In this document: piece after piece, positions 36,049 to 45,123 of the stretch
Numbering within the stretch: the stretch's first letter is position 1
Layout of the letters: every line of letters starts with the position of its first letter
Source: JBBRDU01 sp038230335
Lineage (GTDB): Bacteria > Verrucomicrobiota > Verrucomicrobiia > Chthoniobacterales > UBA10450
Length of the DNA: 64,000 nt
Direction: 5' to 3'
Assembly (NCBI GenBank): GCA_038230335.1
Contig: JBBRNL010000009.1
Location: forward strand, 1 to 64,000
The notes under the pieces: generated by a model
The model's input: only the letters and a program-made list of their open reading frames with translations
The model's database searches: none
Told to the model about the DNA's origin: nothing
Program-made: the position numbers and the translations under genes

Positions 36049-36133
36049 TGTAGCCACGGCACTCTGTTGCCCTGTTCGGAATGCTGGCCAAACCAAAAAG
36101 CCAAGACGCCCCAACAGAGTGAGGCGGCGGCAG
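36049..36133. repeat. Intergenic inverted repeat beginning CTGTAGC
   Basis: CTGTAGCCACGGCACTCTG opens an element in which CACTCTGTTG (36060-36069) and CAACAGAGTG (36112-36121) are perfect ten-base inverted repeats around a 42-base loop, followed by AGGCGGCGGCAG. The left end shares TGTAGC and GGCACTC with the in-frame element in the beta-propeller gene, so it may be a diverged, non-coding relative. Confidence 0.6.
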
Positions 36134-36250
36134 CGTTAAGGTGACTCCGATGGCTTTCTCGAACGATTGCGGACGGGGCACAATGGCATATACAGAATCT
36201 GACTTTGCACGTTGTCGTGGACGACGACGGCGTCTAAAATCCTCACCTCC

Positions 36251-37369
36251 ATGGGCAGCACTTTCGGCCAATTATTCCGCGTCACGACATTCGGCGAATC
36301 ACACGGCGGGGGCCTTGGCGTGGTGATTGACGGCTGCCCGCCGAATATCGGGATCACGACGGAAGAGATTCAAGTCGAGTTGGACCGGCGGCGCCCAGGC
36401 CAAAGTCATATCACGACACAGCGACAGGAAGACGACCGTTGTGAAATCCTCTCCGGCGTTTTCGAAAACCGGACGCTCGGCACACCTATCGCGATTCTGG
36501 TTCGTAACCAGGATGCGCGTCCGGGTGACTACGATGCCATGGCCAAAACTTTCCGGCCATCCCATGCCGACTTTACCTACCAGGCAAAATATGGCACGCG
36601 AAACTGGCAGGGGGGCGGTCGTGCCTCGGCCCGTGAAACGATTGGGCGCGTCGCGGCTGGTGTGATCGCAGACAAGGTCCTGCAGTCCATGGCGCCAGGT
36701 CTCGAAACGGTCGCATACGTGGTGCAGGTTCATGAAGTTTCGGCGCAGGTCGATCGGGCGCGGGTCAGCCGAGAAGAGGTGGAACAGAACGTGATGCGCT
36801 GCCCCGATGGGGATGCCTCCGCCAAAATGATCGCGTTGATTGAGCAAACGCGATCTGCTGGAGATTCGTTAGGCGGAGTGATTGAGTGCGTGATGCGCCA
36901 TGTCCCGGTTGGTCTGGGCGAGCCAGTCTTCGACAAACTGGAGGCCGATCTGGCCAAGGCCATGCTCAGTCTGCCCGCGACCAAGGGATTCGAAGTCGGA
37001 TCCGGTTTCGGCGCCACCCGCATGCGTGGCTCCGAGCATAACGACCCGTTTGAAATGCGAGACGGGCGTGTTCGGACATTGACCAACCATTCCGGCGGGA
37101 TTCAGGGTGGGATCAGTAACGGCGAGGATATTTATTTTCGCGTTGCGTTCAAGCCGACGGCCACGATTGCGCGCGCGCAACAAACCGTGACGGCAGAAGG
37201 TGCGGACACGGAGCTCTCCGCCCGCGGACGACATGATCCGTGTGTCTTGCCAAGGGCGGTTCCTATGGTCGAGGCGATGGCCCTGCTGGTTCTGTGCGAC
37301 CATGCTTTGAGGCAGAAGGCGATGGCCAGCGCGACGCCGGGTCCTAAAACGGGCGGATCCGCGACATGA
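36251..37369 (+). CDS. aroC: Chorismate synthase
   Basis: FMN-dependent last enzyme of the shikimate pathway. 372 residues from the ATG at 36251, which opens with the family's MGSTFGQLFRVTTFGESHG signature; an earlier in-frame ATG at 36212 adds 13 unrelated residues. Other signatures are GRASARETIGRVAAG, GFEVGSGF and the NHSGGIQGGISNG block, plus VLPRAVPMVEAM at the end. The stop overlaps the cvpA-like gene as ATGA. One TCGTTAGG at 36866. Confidence 0.97.
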   Translation: MGSTFGQLFRVTTFGESHGGGLGVVIDGCPPNIGITTEEIQVELDRRRPGQSHITTQRQEDDRCEILSGVFENRTLGTPIAILVRNQDARPGDYDAMAKTFRPSHADFTYQAKYGTRNWQGGGRASARETIGRVAAGVIADKVLQSMAPGLETVAYVVQVHEVSAQVDRARVSREEVEQNVMRCPDGDASAKMIALIEQTRSAGDSLGGVIECVMRHVPVGLGEPVFDKLEADLAKAMLSLPATKGFEVGSGFGATRMRGSEHNDPFEMRDGRVRTLTNHSGGIQGGISNGEDIYFRVAFKPTATIARAQQTVTAEGADTELSARGRHDPCVLPRAVPMVEAMALLVLCDHALRQKAMASATPGPKTGGSAT

Positions 37370-38307
37370 TTGTTTTCGCAGCCGTTGCCGCGCCGACGAT
37401 CCCGCCCTCGGCTGGGTCCTCTCTGTGGCAACTTCTGTTCATTTCCTTCGGGTGTGTTTTGATTTTGTTCGAGGTGTTGCGCGGTTGGCGGCGGGGAGTC
37501 GCGCGACAGCTGGCACGGCTGGGGGCGTTGATTGCGGCATATTTCGCGGCGTACTACGGGGGCGACCTGATGGGGCCGTGGGTCCGCCCCTTTTTACAGC
37601 TCCCCGACGCCATTCTGTCTCTGCTGGCCGGCGCGGTCCTGGGTCTTTTGGTTTATGTCACGATTAATGCGTTGGGCACGATGTTTTTTAAGCGGACGAG
37701 CCAGCACGAGTCTTCCTTCGTTCGTCTTCTCTCCGGGGCGAGCGGCGCCGTTCTTGGATTATTCTTCGGCGGTTTTCTGGTTTGGCTGATCGTGGTGGCA
37801 GTCCGGTCGTTAGGAGCCGTGGCTGATGTGCAGGTCCGTCAGCAGCCGGCCACACAGGCCGCGCCGGCCACGGCGCGTTCGCTTCATGCGGTCGATCTTC
37901 GCAATGGATTGTTCAAAGAAGCGAACGATTCGGCGCCGCTGCTCACTTCGCTGGCCCGATTGAAGAATTCGCTCGAACTCGGAAGCGTCGGCAGCGCCGT
38001 GAAAAAAGCGGACGTCGTTCCAACCAGGGCCTACGATACACTCGGCAAAGTAGGCAAGGTGTTTTCCGATGGAGAGAGCGCGCAGCGATTTCTCAGTTTT
38101 CCGGGTGCGCGTGAGCTCGGTGAAAATCCCCGGATTGGGGCGCTCCGAAATGATCCGGAGATAGCAGAGCTGATCTCGCAGGGTCGTTTTATTGATCTTC
38201 TGCAAAATCAGAAGATCCGCGACGCGGCGAACGACCCTTCGGTGCTGCAACGAGTGAAGAACTTCGATCTATCTGCCGCGCTCGACTACGCGCTGAAGCG
38301 CGATTGA
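37366..38307 (+). CDS. CvpA family membrane protein
   Basis: 313 residues. The N-terminal ~155 residues hold four membrane segments with the CvpA pattern (LFEVLRGWRRGVARQLARLGALIAAYFAAYYGG; SGASGAVLGLFFGGFLVWLIVVAVRS). The C-terminal half is soluble, with a run of short helices near the end (GALRNDPEIAELISQGRFIDLLQNQKIRDAANDPSVL) recalling helices of a small protein-binding domain. CvpA proteins are needed for colicin V export and stress tolerance, mechanism unknown. Coupled to aroC by a four-base overlap. Confidence 0.8.
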   Translation: MIVFAAVAAPTIPPSAGSSLWQLLFISFGCVLILFEVLRGWRRGVARQLARLGALIAAYFAAYYGGDLMGPWVRPFLQLPDAILSLLAGAVLGLLVYVTINALGTMFFKRTSQHESSFVRLLSGASGAVLGLFFGGFLVWLIVVAVRSLGAVADVQVRQQPATQAAPATARSLHAVDLRNGLFKEANDSAPLLTSLARLKNSLELGSVGSAVKKADVVPTRAYDTLGKVGKVFSDGESAQRFLSFPGARELGENPRIGALRNDPEIAELISQGRFIDLLQNQKIRDAANDPSVLQRVKNFDLSAALDYALKRD

Positions 38308-38367
38308 ATGAGTTAAGAGCGATGATTTCACAGTTCAAATTGTCGTAATGACCACGGACGAGCTCAA

Positions 38368-39822
38368 ATGAAATACCTCCCGACCATTGGTCTTGAAGTT
38401 CACGTCCAGCTGAGGACGCGGTCCAAGATGTTCTGTGGTTGTCCGGTCGAGTTTGGGGCGGAGTCGAATACGCACACTTGTCCGACCTGTCTCGGGTTGC
38501 CGGGGGCCTTGCCTGTCATGAATCACGAAGCATTGCGCCTGACTGTTTTGACCGGGCTGATGCTTGATTGCGAAATTGACCAGGCCTCGAAATTCGATCG
38601 GAAGAATTATTTCTATCCCGATATGCCCAAGAATTATCAGATCTCGCAATACGATAGGCCGCTTTGCCGGGACGGTCGTGTTCCACTGCACGATTTGGCT
38701 TATCCGAAGGATGCGCAGAAAAGTATTCCGGTTTCGGACAAGGAAGTGCGGCTGGTCCGGATTCATCTGGAGGAAGATGTGGCCCGGAGTTTCCATTTCG
38801 AGACGACTACCGGGATTGATTTTAACCGCGCTGGCACACCCTTGATGGAGATCGTAACCCGCCCGGAAATTGAATCACCGGAAGAAGCATTCGCCTTTCT
38901 CACGTCGCTTAAACAGATCCTGATCTACGGTGGAGTGAGTGACGCCGATATGGAGAAAGGTCAGTTTCGCTGCGACTGCAACGTGTCGATCCGGTCGGAG
39001 ACACAAAATGAATTGGGCGCGAAAATTGAACTCAAGAACCTGAATTCAATAAGCGGAGTGCGACGGGCTCTGGCCTTTGAAGTGGAGCGCCAGGTGGCGG
39101 CGCTGACCCGCGGTGAGACTTTAAGTCAGGAGACACGCGGCTGGGATGATGAACGCGGTGAAACTTTTCTGATGCGCACAAAAGAGTCGGCGCACGATTA
39201 CCGTTATTTTCCGGATCCCGACCTGGTGCCCGTAAGGACGGACGGACTGCTCAAGGACGTGCAAAGCAGAGTTCCTGAGTTGCCCAAGGCGAAACGGGCG
39301 CGGTTCGTGGAAGATTATGAGGTCAGTGACTACGATGCCGGCGTGCTCTCAGATGATCTCGCCTTGGCGGGCTATTTCGAGCAGGCCGCGAAAAATTCAA
39401 AAAAACCGAAGACCGTGGCCAATTGGATCCTGAATGATCTACGGAACGCGTTGAGCAGTTCCGGTCAGTCGATTACGGAATGTCCGGTCCGACCGGGCGC
39501 GGTGGATGAGCTCATTGAACTGATTGATGCCGGAAAGATTAGCAGCAGTCAGGCGAGGGAGGTCTTCAGCGAGATGTTCGGAACCGGGAAAAGTGCGGGT
39601 GAGGTTGTGCAAGAAAAGGGGATCGAGCAACTCAGCGACACGACGGCGATCGAAGAGTTGTGTGATCAGGTGATTATGGCGCATGCGAAGCCCGCGGCGG
39701 ACTTCCGGGCTGGTCACACCGCATCCATCAATTTTCTGAAGGGACAAGTGATGAAATTGTCGGCCGGGAAGGCGAATCCGCAGCTGGTTGGAGAGATTTT
39801 GGAGCGAAAGCTTCGGGAATAG
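38368..39822 (+). CDS. gatB: Aspartyl/glutamyl-tRNA amidotransferase subunit B
   Basis: Part of GatCAB, which amidates misacylated Glu-tRNA-Gln (and Asp-tRNA-Asn). 484 residues with the GatB wording IGLEVHVQLRTRSKMFCGC, HTCPTCLGLPGALPVMN, RKNYFYPDMPKNYQISQYD, CDCNVSIR and ELKNLNSISGV; the Cys pairs form its zinc site. The C-terminal YqeY-like tail (SSQAREVFSEMF...) is complete. gatA and gatC are not in the window, so the complex is encoded at separate loci. Confidence 0.97.
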   Translation: MKYLPTIGLEVHVQLRTRSKMFCGCPVEFGAESNTHTCPTCLGLPGALPVMNHEALRLTVLTGLMLDCEIDQASKFDRKNYFYPDMPKNYQISQYDRPLCRDGRVPLHDLAYPKDAQKSIPVSDKEVRLVRIHLEEDVARSFHFETTTGIDFNRAGTPLMEIVTRPEIESPEEAFAFLTSLKQILIYGGVSDADMEKGQFRCDCNVSIRSETQNELGAKIELKNLNSISGVRRALAFEVERQVAALTRGETLSQETRGWDDERGETFLMRTKESAHDYRYFPDPDLVPVRTDGLLKDVQSRVPELPKAKRARFVEDYEVSDYDAGVLSDDLALAGYFEQAAKNSKKPKTVANWILNDLRNALSSSGQSITECPVRPGAVDELIELIDAGKISSSQAREVFSEMFGTGKSAGEVVQEKGIEQLSDTTAIEELCDQVIMAHAKPAADFRAGHTASINFLKGQVMKLSAGKANPQLVGEILERKLRE

Positions 39823-39850
39823 CGCGAGCGCAGAAGCGTTTGACGCGTCG

Positions 39851-40963
39851 ATGAAAATTCTAATCGCGCCCGATAAGTTCAAAGGAGTTCAGACGGCTCG
39901 GGAAGCGGCCGGAAATATCGCGGCCGGAATCCGGGAGGTTTTACCTAGAGCGAGCATTGAGGTGGTGCCAGTGGCAGATGGAGGCGAAGGAACGACAGAG
40001 GTCATGTGCGACGCGCTGGGCGGGGCGTGGCGTCAATGTCTGGCGCACGATGCGTGGGATCGATCGGTGACGGCGCGTTACGTCTGGCTGGAGGAAAAGG
40101 AAACGGCTGTGATGGAGATTAGCGCAGTGGCAGGTGGCCCGCACCGGGATGCGGCACGGTGCGATATCGAGACGGCAACGACATTCGGCATCGGAGAGAT
40201 GATGCTGGCCGCGACCGAGCGCGGTGCGCGAGAGATTGTGGTTGGACTGGGGGGCAGTGTCACGAACGACGGCGGCTTCGGGATGGCTCGCGCCCTCGGT
40301 TTTCGCTTCCTCGATGCCGACGGCGTGGAGTTGAAAAGGAATGTCGATGAGTTGCAAAGGCTAGACCGGATAGAAAAGCCTTCTCGGCCACACCCATGGC
40401 TGAGCGCGATAGCGGCGGCGGATGTGCGCAATCCGTTGCTGGGCGAAAATGGAGCGAGCTGGGTGTTCGGACCCCAAAAAGGGGCGAGCGCTGATCAGGT
40501 GCCGCGGTTGGAAGAAGCCTTGAAACGATTGGCCAACGTCATCGCGCGAGACTTTGGTGTGGATTACCGTTCGACGCCGGGAGCAGGCGCGGCCGGTGGA
40601 CTCGCTTTCGGATTGATGAGCTTTTGTGGAGCAAGCATACGTCCCGGTTTCGAGGTTGTGTCGGAGGCGATCGGTCTGGAAAGCAAAATCCGGGGCACTG
40701 ACATTGTGGTTACCGGCGAAGGAAGTCTGGACCGGCAGACCCTCGAGGGAAAAGCGCCGGCGGAAGTGGCGCGGTTAGGCCGCCGACTTGGGAAACGCGT
40801 TTTCGCAGTGGTAGGTCGGACCGATGGAGATGTGCGCCTGGAGGAGTTGTTCGCCGGTATTTTTGCCGTAGCCGATCCTGCCCTGAGCGAGGAAGAAAAT
40901 ATCAGTCGCGCGCCGGACCTGTTGCGGGAAGGAGGCCGGCAGTTGGGAAAATTTCTCCTTTAG
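39851..40963 (+). CDS. Glycerate kinase, type II
   Basis: Phosphorylates glycerate to 2-phosphoglycerate in glyoxylate and glycerate use. 370 residues from the ATG at 39851 (MKILIAPDKFKGVQTA), the typical start; the frame begins at 39788 inside gatB. Motifs: VPVADGGEGTTEVM, VGLGGSVTNDGGFGMARALGF, GASWVFGPQKGAS and GEGSLDRQTLEGKAPAEVARL, all of the GarK/GlxK family. Confidence 0.95.
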   Translation: MKILIAPDKFKGVQTAREAAGNIAAGIREVLPRASIEVVPVADGGEGTTEVMCDALGGAWRQCLAHDAWDRSVTARYVWLEEKETAVMEISAVAGGPHRDAARCDIETATTFGIGEMMLAATERGAREIVVGLGGSVTNDGGFGMARALGFRFLDADGVELKRNVDELQRLDRIEKPSRPHPWLSAIAAADVRNPLLGENGASWVFGPQKGASADQVPRLEEALKRLANVIARDFGVDYRSTPGAGAAGGLAFGLMSFCGASIRPGFEVVSEAIGLESKIRGTDIVVTGEGSLDRQTLEGKAPAEVARLGRRLGKRVFAVVGRTDGDVRLEELFAGIFAVADPALSEEENISRAPDLLREGGRQLGKFLL

Positions 40964-41037
40964 CGGCCGTCGCTCTCCGTTGCTACGCCCCTCATTCGCG
41001 CTGTTGCTCACGCCATTATTCCTGGTGTGACGCTCGT

Positions 41038-41092
41038 GCTGAGAGTGAGATCCTTCGCTCCGGCGGCTGCCGGACTGGCTCAGGATGACAAG
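41038..41092 (-). repeat. Half copy of the GTCATCCTGA dispersed repeat
   Basis: On the minus strand GTCATCCTGAGCC is followed by GCGAAGGATCTCACTCTC, resembling one end of the palindromic element at 58250-58332. The opposite end is missing. The TGA in TCCTGA (41080-41082) is the stop codon of the adjacent carbonic anhydrase-like gene, so the repeat defines that protein's C-terminus. Confidence 0.55.
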
Positions 41093-41658
41093 ATGGGTGG
41101 TTTGGGTTTTTCGTAAAACTCTCGAAACCGCTTACTTGTCTCAACGTAGCTCCAAGCCCAGCGCGAGATGCTTTTTTGTTGTTCGTTCGTGAGCTGTCTG
41201 ACAATTTTTCCGGGCGATCCGAGGACGAGCGATCCGGCTGAGATTTTCATGCCGAGCGTCACGAGAGCATTGGCTCCGATGATGCAGCGCGCACCGATTT
41301 CGGCGCCGTCCAGAACGATCGCGCCCATACCGACGAGGACTTCATTGTCGATTTTGCATGCGTGCACAACGGCGCTGTGGCCGATGGTGACGAGTTCGCC
41401 CAGGATTGCGGGATAAGCCGTATCGAGGTGAACAACCGCGTTATCCTGAATGTTGGAACGCGGTCCGATGACGATCCGATTGATATCACCACGTAGGACC
41501 GCGCCGTACCAGACGCTCGATTCTACCTCCAAGGTGACGTCACCGATGACGGTAGCGCCAGAGGCCACCCATGCCGATGGGTGGATGCGCGGTCCCTGCC
41601 GCAGGCGCGCATCGATACCGGTGTGACCAGTGGGCAACGGATCTGGCTGAACATCCAT
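41080..41658 (-). CDS. Gamma carbonic anhydrase-like left-handed beta-helix protein
   Basis: About 192 residues of the YrdA/PaaY/CaiE group: a left-handed beta-helix of hexapeptide repeats (IHPSAWVASGATVIGDVTLEVESSVWYGAVLRGD...). Three metal-ligand histidines are recognisable in VVHLD, TIGHSAVVHACKI. The last residues come from a dispersed repeat. The ATG at 41658 (MDVQPDPLP) is preferred; the longer frame to 41784 is translated from a micro-repeat. Zinc or iron hydratase activity is possible but unproven in most relatives. Divergent from the polysaccharide synthase gene. Confidence 0.88.
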   Translation of the reverse strand: MDVQPDPLPTGHTGIDARLRQGPRIHPSAWVASGATVIGDVTLEVESSVWYGAVLRGDINRIVIGPRSNIQDNAVVHLDTAYPAILGELVTIGHSAVVHACKIDNEVLVGMGAIVLDGAEIGARCIIGANALVTLGMKISAGSLVLGSPGKIVRQLTNEQQKSISRWAWSYVETSKRFREFYEKPKPPILSS

Positions 41659-41667
41659 CAGGCGGGA

Positions 41668-41700
41668 ACGTCTAACATCCCACATCGATCGTCCAACGGA
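41668..41700. repeat. Decayed AACGTCCAAC-type micro-repeat
   Basis: Contains AACGTCTAACATCCC and GATCGTCCAACGG, imperfect versions of the words seen at 22389-22426 and 56937-56973. It sits just upstream of the carbonic anhydrase-like start, where it extends the open frame without adding family-like sequence. Confidence 0.4.
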
Positions 41701-41763
41701 AGAAGGGTTGGTGTTATCGCGGGTGAGTTTGCTATTGTCCCGGCTCCGGGATGTTAAGGGTTC

Positions 41764-44700
41764 ATGCAGGATATTCCTCCACACACAGTCACTCCATTTG
41801 TTTTTTCTGACCCGGCGGGCAAGCGTTGGCCGCGGCTGCGTCTAATCCTGCTCGTGGGCGGCATTCTCTGTTTCATCGGAGCCGTTCTCTTCGTGCAGAC
41901 GTTGTTTGTCTCTCCGCAAATACGTGTGCCTTTTTCCCTGCGGCAGTTGAAGGGGCAGCTCAAAGTTTACCAAAAACAAAACCAGGCTGGGCTAGCGCCG
42001 TCGCCTACTTCACTGCTTTGGCAAAAATTTGGAGCGGCCCGGCAAGCCGCCAAAAAATTGGGCGGACCCACGCCGGTTCCGGCGGTCAAGCCGCGCAGGA
42101 AATCGCCGACCAACGAGGTTCGATTGGCTTTCTACACGAACGGCGATCCCTACAGCTACACTTCTCTGGAGAGCCACGCCGCCCAGATCACGCATGTCTG
42201 CCCGGAGTGGATGGCCGTCGTGAACGGCATGGGTGACTTGCAGATCGATGCGGACAATCGGTTGCCCAAGCTCGCCGCGGCCAAAGGCATCGCCTTGATG
42301 CCACTCCTGTCAAACTTGGTCGGGGACACGTGGCAGCCGGAAGCCATCGAAAATCTGGCGCACGGTCCGGCTGATCGGCAGGACCACTTCATCGAAAGCG
42401 TGCTGAACGTGTTGCGCAATGCCAAGGCCGCCGGTGTGGTGGTGGACTGGGAACAAATCGATCCGGCCTACAAGAAAGATATCACCGCGTTCATCGACAG
42501 ATTCGCCGGCGCGTTGCACGACGATCACAAAGAGTTGTGGTTGTGCGTCCAACCGGGCCAGGAACTCGATTACATGGATTTCGAAGACCTGTCCGGCAAC
42601 GTCGACCGTTTCGTCGCGCTCCTTTTCGATGAGACGTCGGATATCGATCCGCCGGGCCCGCTCGGTTCCCGTGCCTGGTTTGAGGGATGGCTGCACGTGT
42701 TGATGGAAGATGCCGATACCAAGCAATGGATCGTGACGCTGGGGAGCTACGGCTACGACTGGACGGAAGGGGCGAGGAAGGCCGAGTTGATCAGTTTTCC
42801 CGAAGCGATGAGTCGCGCGAGCAGTGCCGGTGTCGCTTCCCTGTCGGTGGTCGCGCCGGACTACAACCCCTCCTTCTATTATGAGGACGCGGATAAGATT
42901 CACACCGTCTGGTTTCTCGACGCTGTTACATTTCTCAATCAGTTGCGCGAAGTGCGCGATGACAAGGCGGGCGGCTTCGCTCTATACCGGTTAGGCACGG
43001 AGGACACCGCCATCTGGGATGCACTGAGCGTCTCGCGCAATTTTGAAGTAAATGGAGCGACGCGCAGCGCACTGGAGGTTTTAAAAGGAACGGACACCAT
43101 CACGGATTTGGGCGACGGGGAAATTGTAACCGTGGACGAGACGCGCTCCGACGGAATGCGCGAACTGCTCGTGGATGGTGACAAGTATTTGACGGCGCGG
43201 TATGTGAAGTTCCCGCAGTTTCCAACCTTGTATCACCAGGGCGCAGGGGGCGAACATCAAGTCGCTCTCACGTTTGACGACGGACCCGATCCGGAGTGGA
43301 CGCCGCAAATTCTCGACATCCTGAAGGCGGCCAACGTGAAGGCGGCGTTTTTTATCGTGGGTAAAAACGCGGAAAATTATCCATCGTTGGTCCGCCGAAT
43401 CGTGGATGAAGGCCACGAGATAGGGAATCACACCTATTATCATCCGAACCTGGCCTTGTGTTGGCCGGAGCATATCCGGCTGGAGCTGAACGCCACACAG
43501 TTGTTGATCGAATCGATCACGGGGCGAGCCACGACGCTGTTTCGACCGCCCTACGCCGCCGATACAAGTCCGTCGCAATTGAGTGAGTTGACTCCGTTAC
43601 AGATCGCGCAGGATATGGATTACCTCGTCGTCCTGGAAAATATCGATCCGCAGGATTGGGCCAAGCCGGGCGCCGACATTATCTTGCAACGGATCAAACA
43701 ACAGCGCCGGGATGGCAGCATCATCCTTCTGCATGATGCGGGCGGGGATCGCGCGCAAACGGTGGAGGCCCTGCCGCGCATTCTCGACTGGCTGAAAACC
43801 CGCGGAGACGCCGTAGTACCGCTAAGCACGCTGCTCGGGACGACGCGTGATGAAGTGATGCCTCCCTTGCCACGCAGTGAGCAGTCGCTCGCCCGTCTCG
43901 TCAGCAGTACTGGCTTCCGCATTTATCACGCGATTGAAGAATTTCTCTGGGCCTTCATGATCGTGGCGACCGCTCTGGTGGTCGTTCGCACTCTCACTGT
44001 CATCTGGCTGGCCTATCGTTTTCGCAGGCGGCCCGGGAATGAATTTAATCAGCCGGTCAGCGTCGTCATCGCGGCCTACAACGAAGCCAAGGTAATCGCA
44101 GGCACGCTGCAATCTTTACTCAACACAGACTACGCCGCTGAAATAGAGGTCATCGTGATTGACGATGGTTCGCGCGACGGCACCGGAACCGAGGTCGAGC
44201 GCATCGCCGCGGCGGATGCACGCGTGCGTCTGATGCAGCAGGAGAATCAAGGGAAAGCGCGGGCTTTGCAGCGCGGTCTGGCCAGCGCCCGCCACGGTCT
44301 CATCGTGTTTATCGATGCCGACACGCATTTCCAGCGCGATACTCTTCCGCGTCTTTTGGAACCGTTCGCCGATGAGGGCGTTGCGGCGGTATCGGGTCAC
44401 GCCAAGGTTGGAAATCTGCGCACGTTCATGGCCAAATGTCAGGCGCTCGAATACACATGCGGCTTCAATCTCGATCGGCGGGCCTACGACCGTTGGAACT
44501 GCATTACGGTTGTGCCCGGCGCGATCAGCGCGATTCGCAAGGCGGCGATTGATCAGGTGGGAGGGCTTAGTCTCGAGACGCTGGCGGAAGACACTGACCT
44601 CACGCTGGCCTTACATAGACACAAGCTGCGCATCATTTATGTGCCGGGCGCGATTGCCTGGACGGAAGCTCCCGAGACGGTTCGGACGCTGGCGCGGCAA

Positions 44701-45123
44701 CGATTTCGCTGGGCTTACGGTACCTTGCAATGCTTGTGGAAACATCGGGACATGGTCTTCAACTGGAATTATCGCGCGCTGGGATGGTTTAGCCTACCGA
44801 GTGTCTGGTTTTTTCAAATCATCCTCGTCGCCATTACCCCGATGGTGGATCTGTTCCTGCTCGCGTCTCTCCCGTTCGGCGCGTGGCGCGCGCTTTTACC
44901 TTTCGTGGCGACGTTTCTTTCCATGGACGTGATTCTGGCTACGCTCGCCTGCATCCTCGAAAAGGAACCGGTCACACGCGCCTGGCGGATTTTACCGATG
45001 CGCCTGATTTATCGCCCCCTGCTCAGCTACTGCATCTGGAAGGCCATTATTCGCGCGGTCAAAGGCGCGTTCGTTAGCTGGGGTAAACTCGAGCGCACGG
45101 CGAGCGTGCCGGTGCGAGCGTGA
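41764..45123 (+). CDS. Three-domain exopolysaccharide synthase: GH18-like + NodB deacetylase + GT2
   Basis: 1119 residues. Residues 27-49 form a membrane helix. About 115-430 is a GH18-like domain with the D-x-E catalytic end motif Asp228/Glu230 (GVVVDWEQID). About 490-700 is a NodB polysaccharide deacetylase with TFDDGPDP (Asp505/506), HTYYH (His556/560), RPPYAADTSP and LLHDAGGD. About 735-757 is a membrane helix, then from 760 a GT2 domain with AAYNE, DDGSRDG, DADT, EDTD and QRFRW (Gln979, Arg982, Trp983), closing with several membrane helices. All catalytic motifs look intact. It resembles PgaC plus PgaB of PNAG synthesis in one chain, so a partly de-acetylated hexosamine polymer is the likely product. 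The next gene, a GH26 lipoprotein, overlaps its stop. Confidence 0.9.
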   Translation: MQDIPPHTVTPFVFSDPAGKRWPRLRLILLVGGILCFIGAVLFVQTLFVSPQIRVPFSLRQLKGQLKVYQKQNQAGLAPSPTSLLWQKFGAARQAAKKLGGPTPVPAVKPRRKSPTNEVRLAFYTNGDPYSYTSLESHAAQITHVCPEWMAVVNGMGDLQIDADNRLPKLAAAKGIALMPLLSNLVGDTWQPEAIENLAHGPADRQDHFIESVLNVLRNAKAAGVVVDWEQIDPAYKKDITAFIDRFAGALHDDHKELWLCVQPGQELDYMDFEDLSGNVDRFVALLFDETSDIDPPGPLGSRAWFEGWLHVLMEDADTKQWIVTLGSYGYDWTEGARKAELISFPEAMSRASSAGVASLSVVAPDYNPSFYYEDADKIHTVWFLDAVTFLNQLREVRDDKAGGFALYRLGTEDTAIWDALSVSRNFEVNGATRSALEVLKGTDTITDLGDGEIVTVDETRSDGMRELLVDGDKYLTARYVKFPQFPTLYHQGAGGEHQVALTFDDGPDPEWTPQILDILKAANVKAAFFIVGKNAENYPSLVRRIVDEGHEIGNHTYYHPNLALCWPEHIRLELNATQLLIESITGRATTLFRPPYAADTSPSQLSELTPLQIAQDMDYLVVLENIDPQDWAKPGADIILQRIKQQRRDGSIILLHDAGGDRAQTVEALPRILDWLKTRGDAVVPLSTLLGTTRDEVMPPLPRSEQSLARLVSSTGFRIYHAIEEFLWAFMIVATALVVVRTLTVIWLAYRFRRRPGNEFNQPVSVVIAAYNEAKVIAGTLQSLLNTDYAAEIEVIVIDDGSRDGTGTEVERIAAADARVRLMQQENQGKARALQRGLASARHGLIVFIDADTHFQRDTLPRLLEPFADEGVAAVSGHAKVGNLRTFMAKCQALEYTCGFNLDRRAYDRWNCITVVPGAISAIRKAAIDQVGGLSLETLAEDTDLTLALHRHKLRIIYVPGAIAWTEAPETVRTLARQRFRWAYGTLQCLWKHRDMVFNWNYRALGWFSLPSVWFFQIILVAITPMVDLFLLASLPFGAWRALLPFVATFLSMDVILATLACILEKEPVTRAWRILPMRLIYRPLLSYCIWKAIIRAVKGAFVSWGKLERTASVPVRA

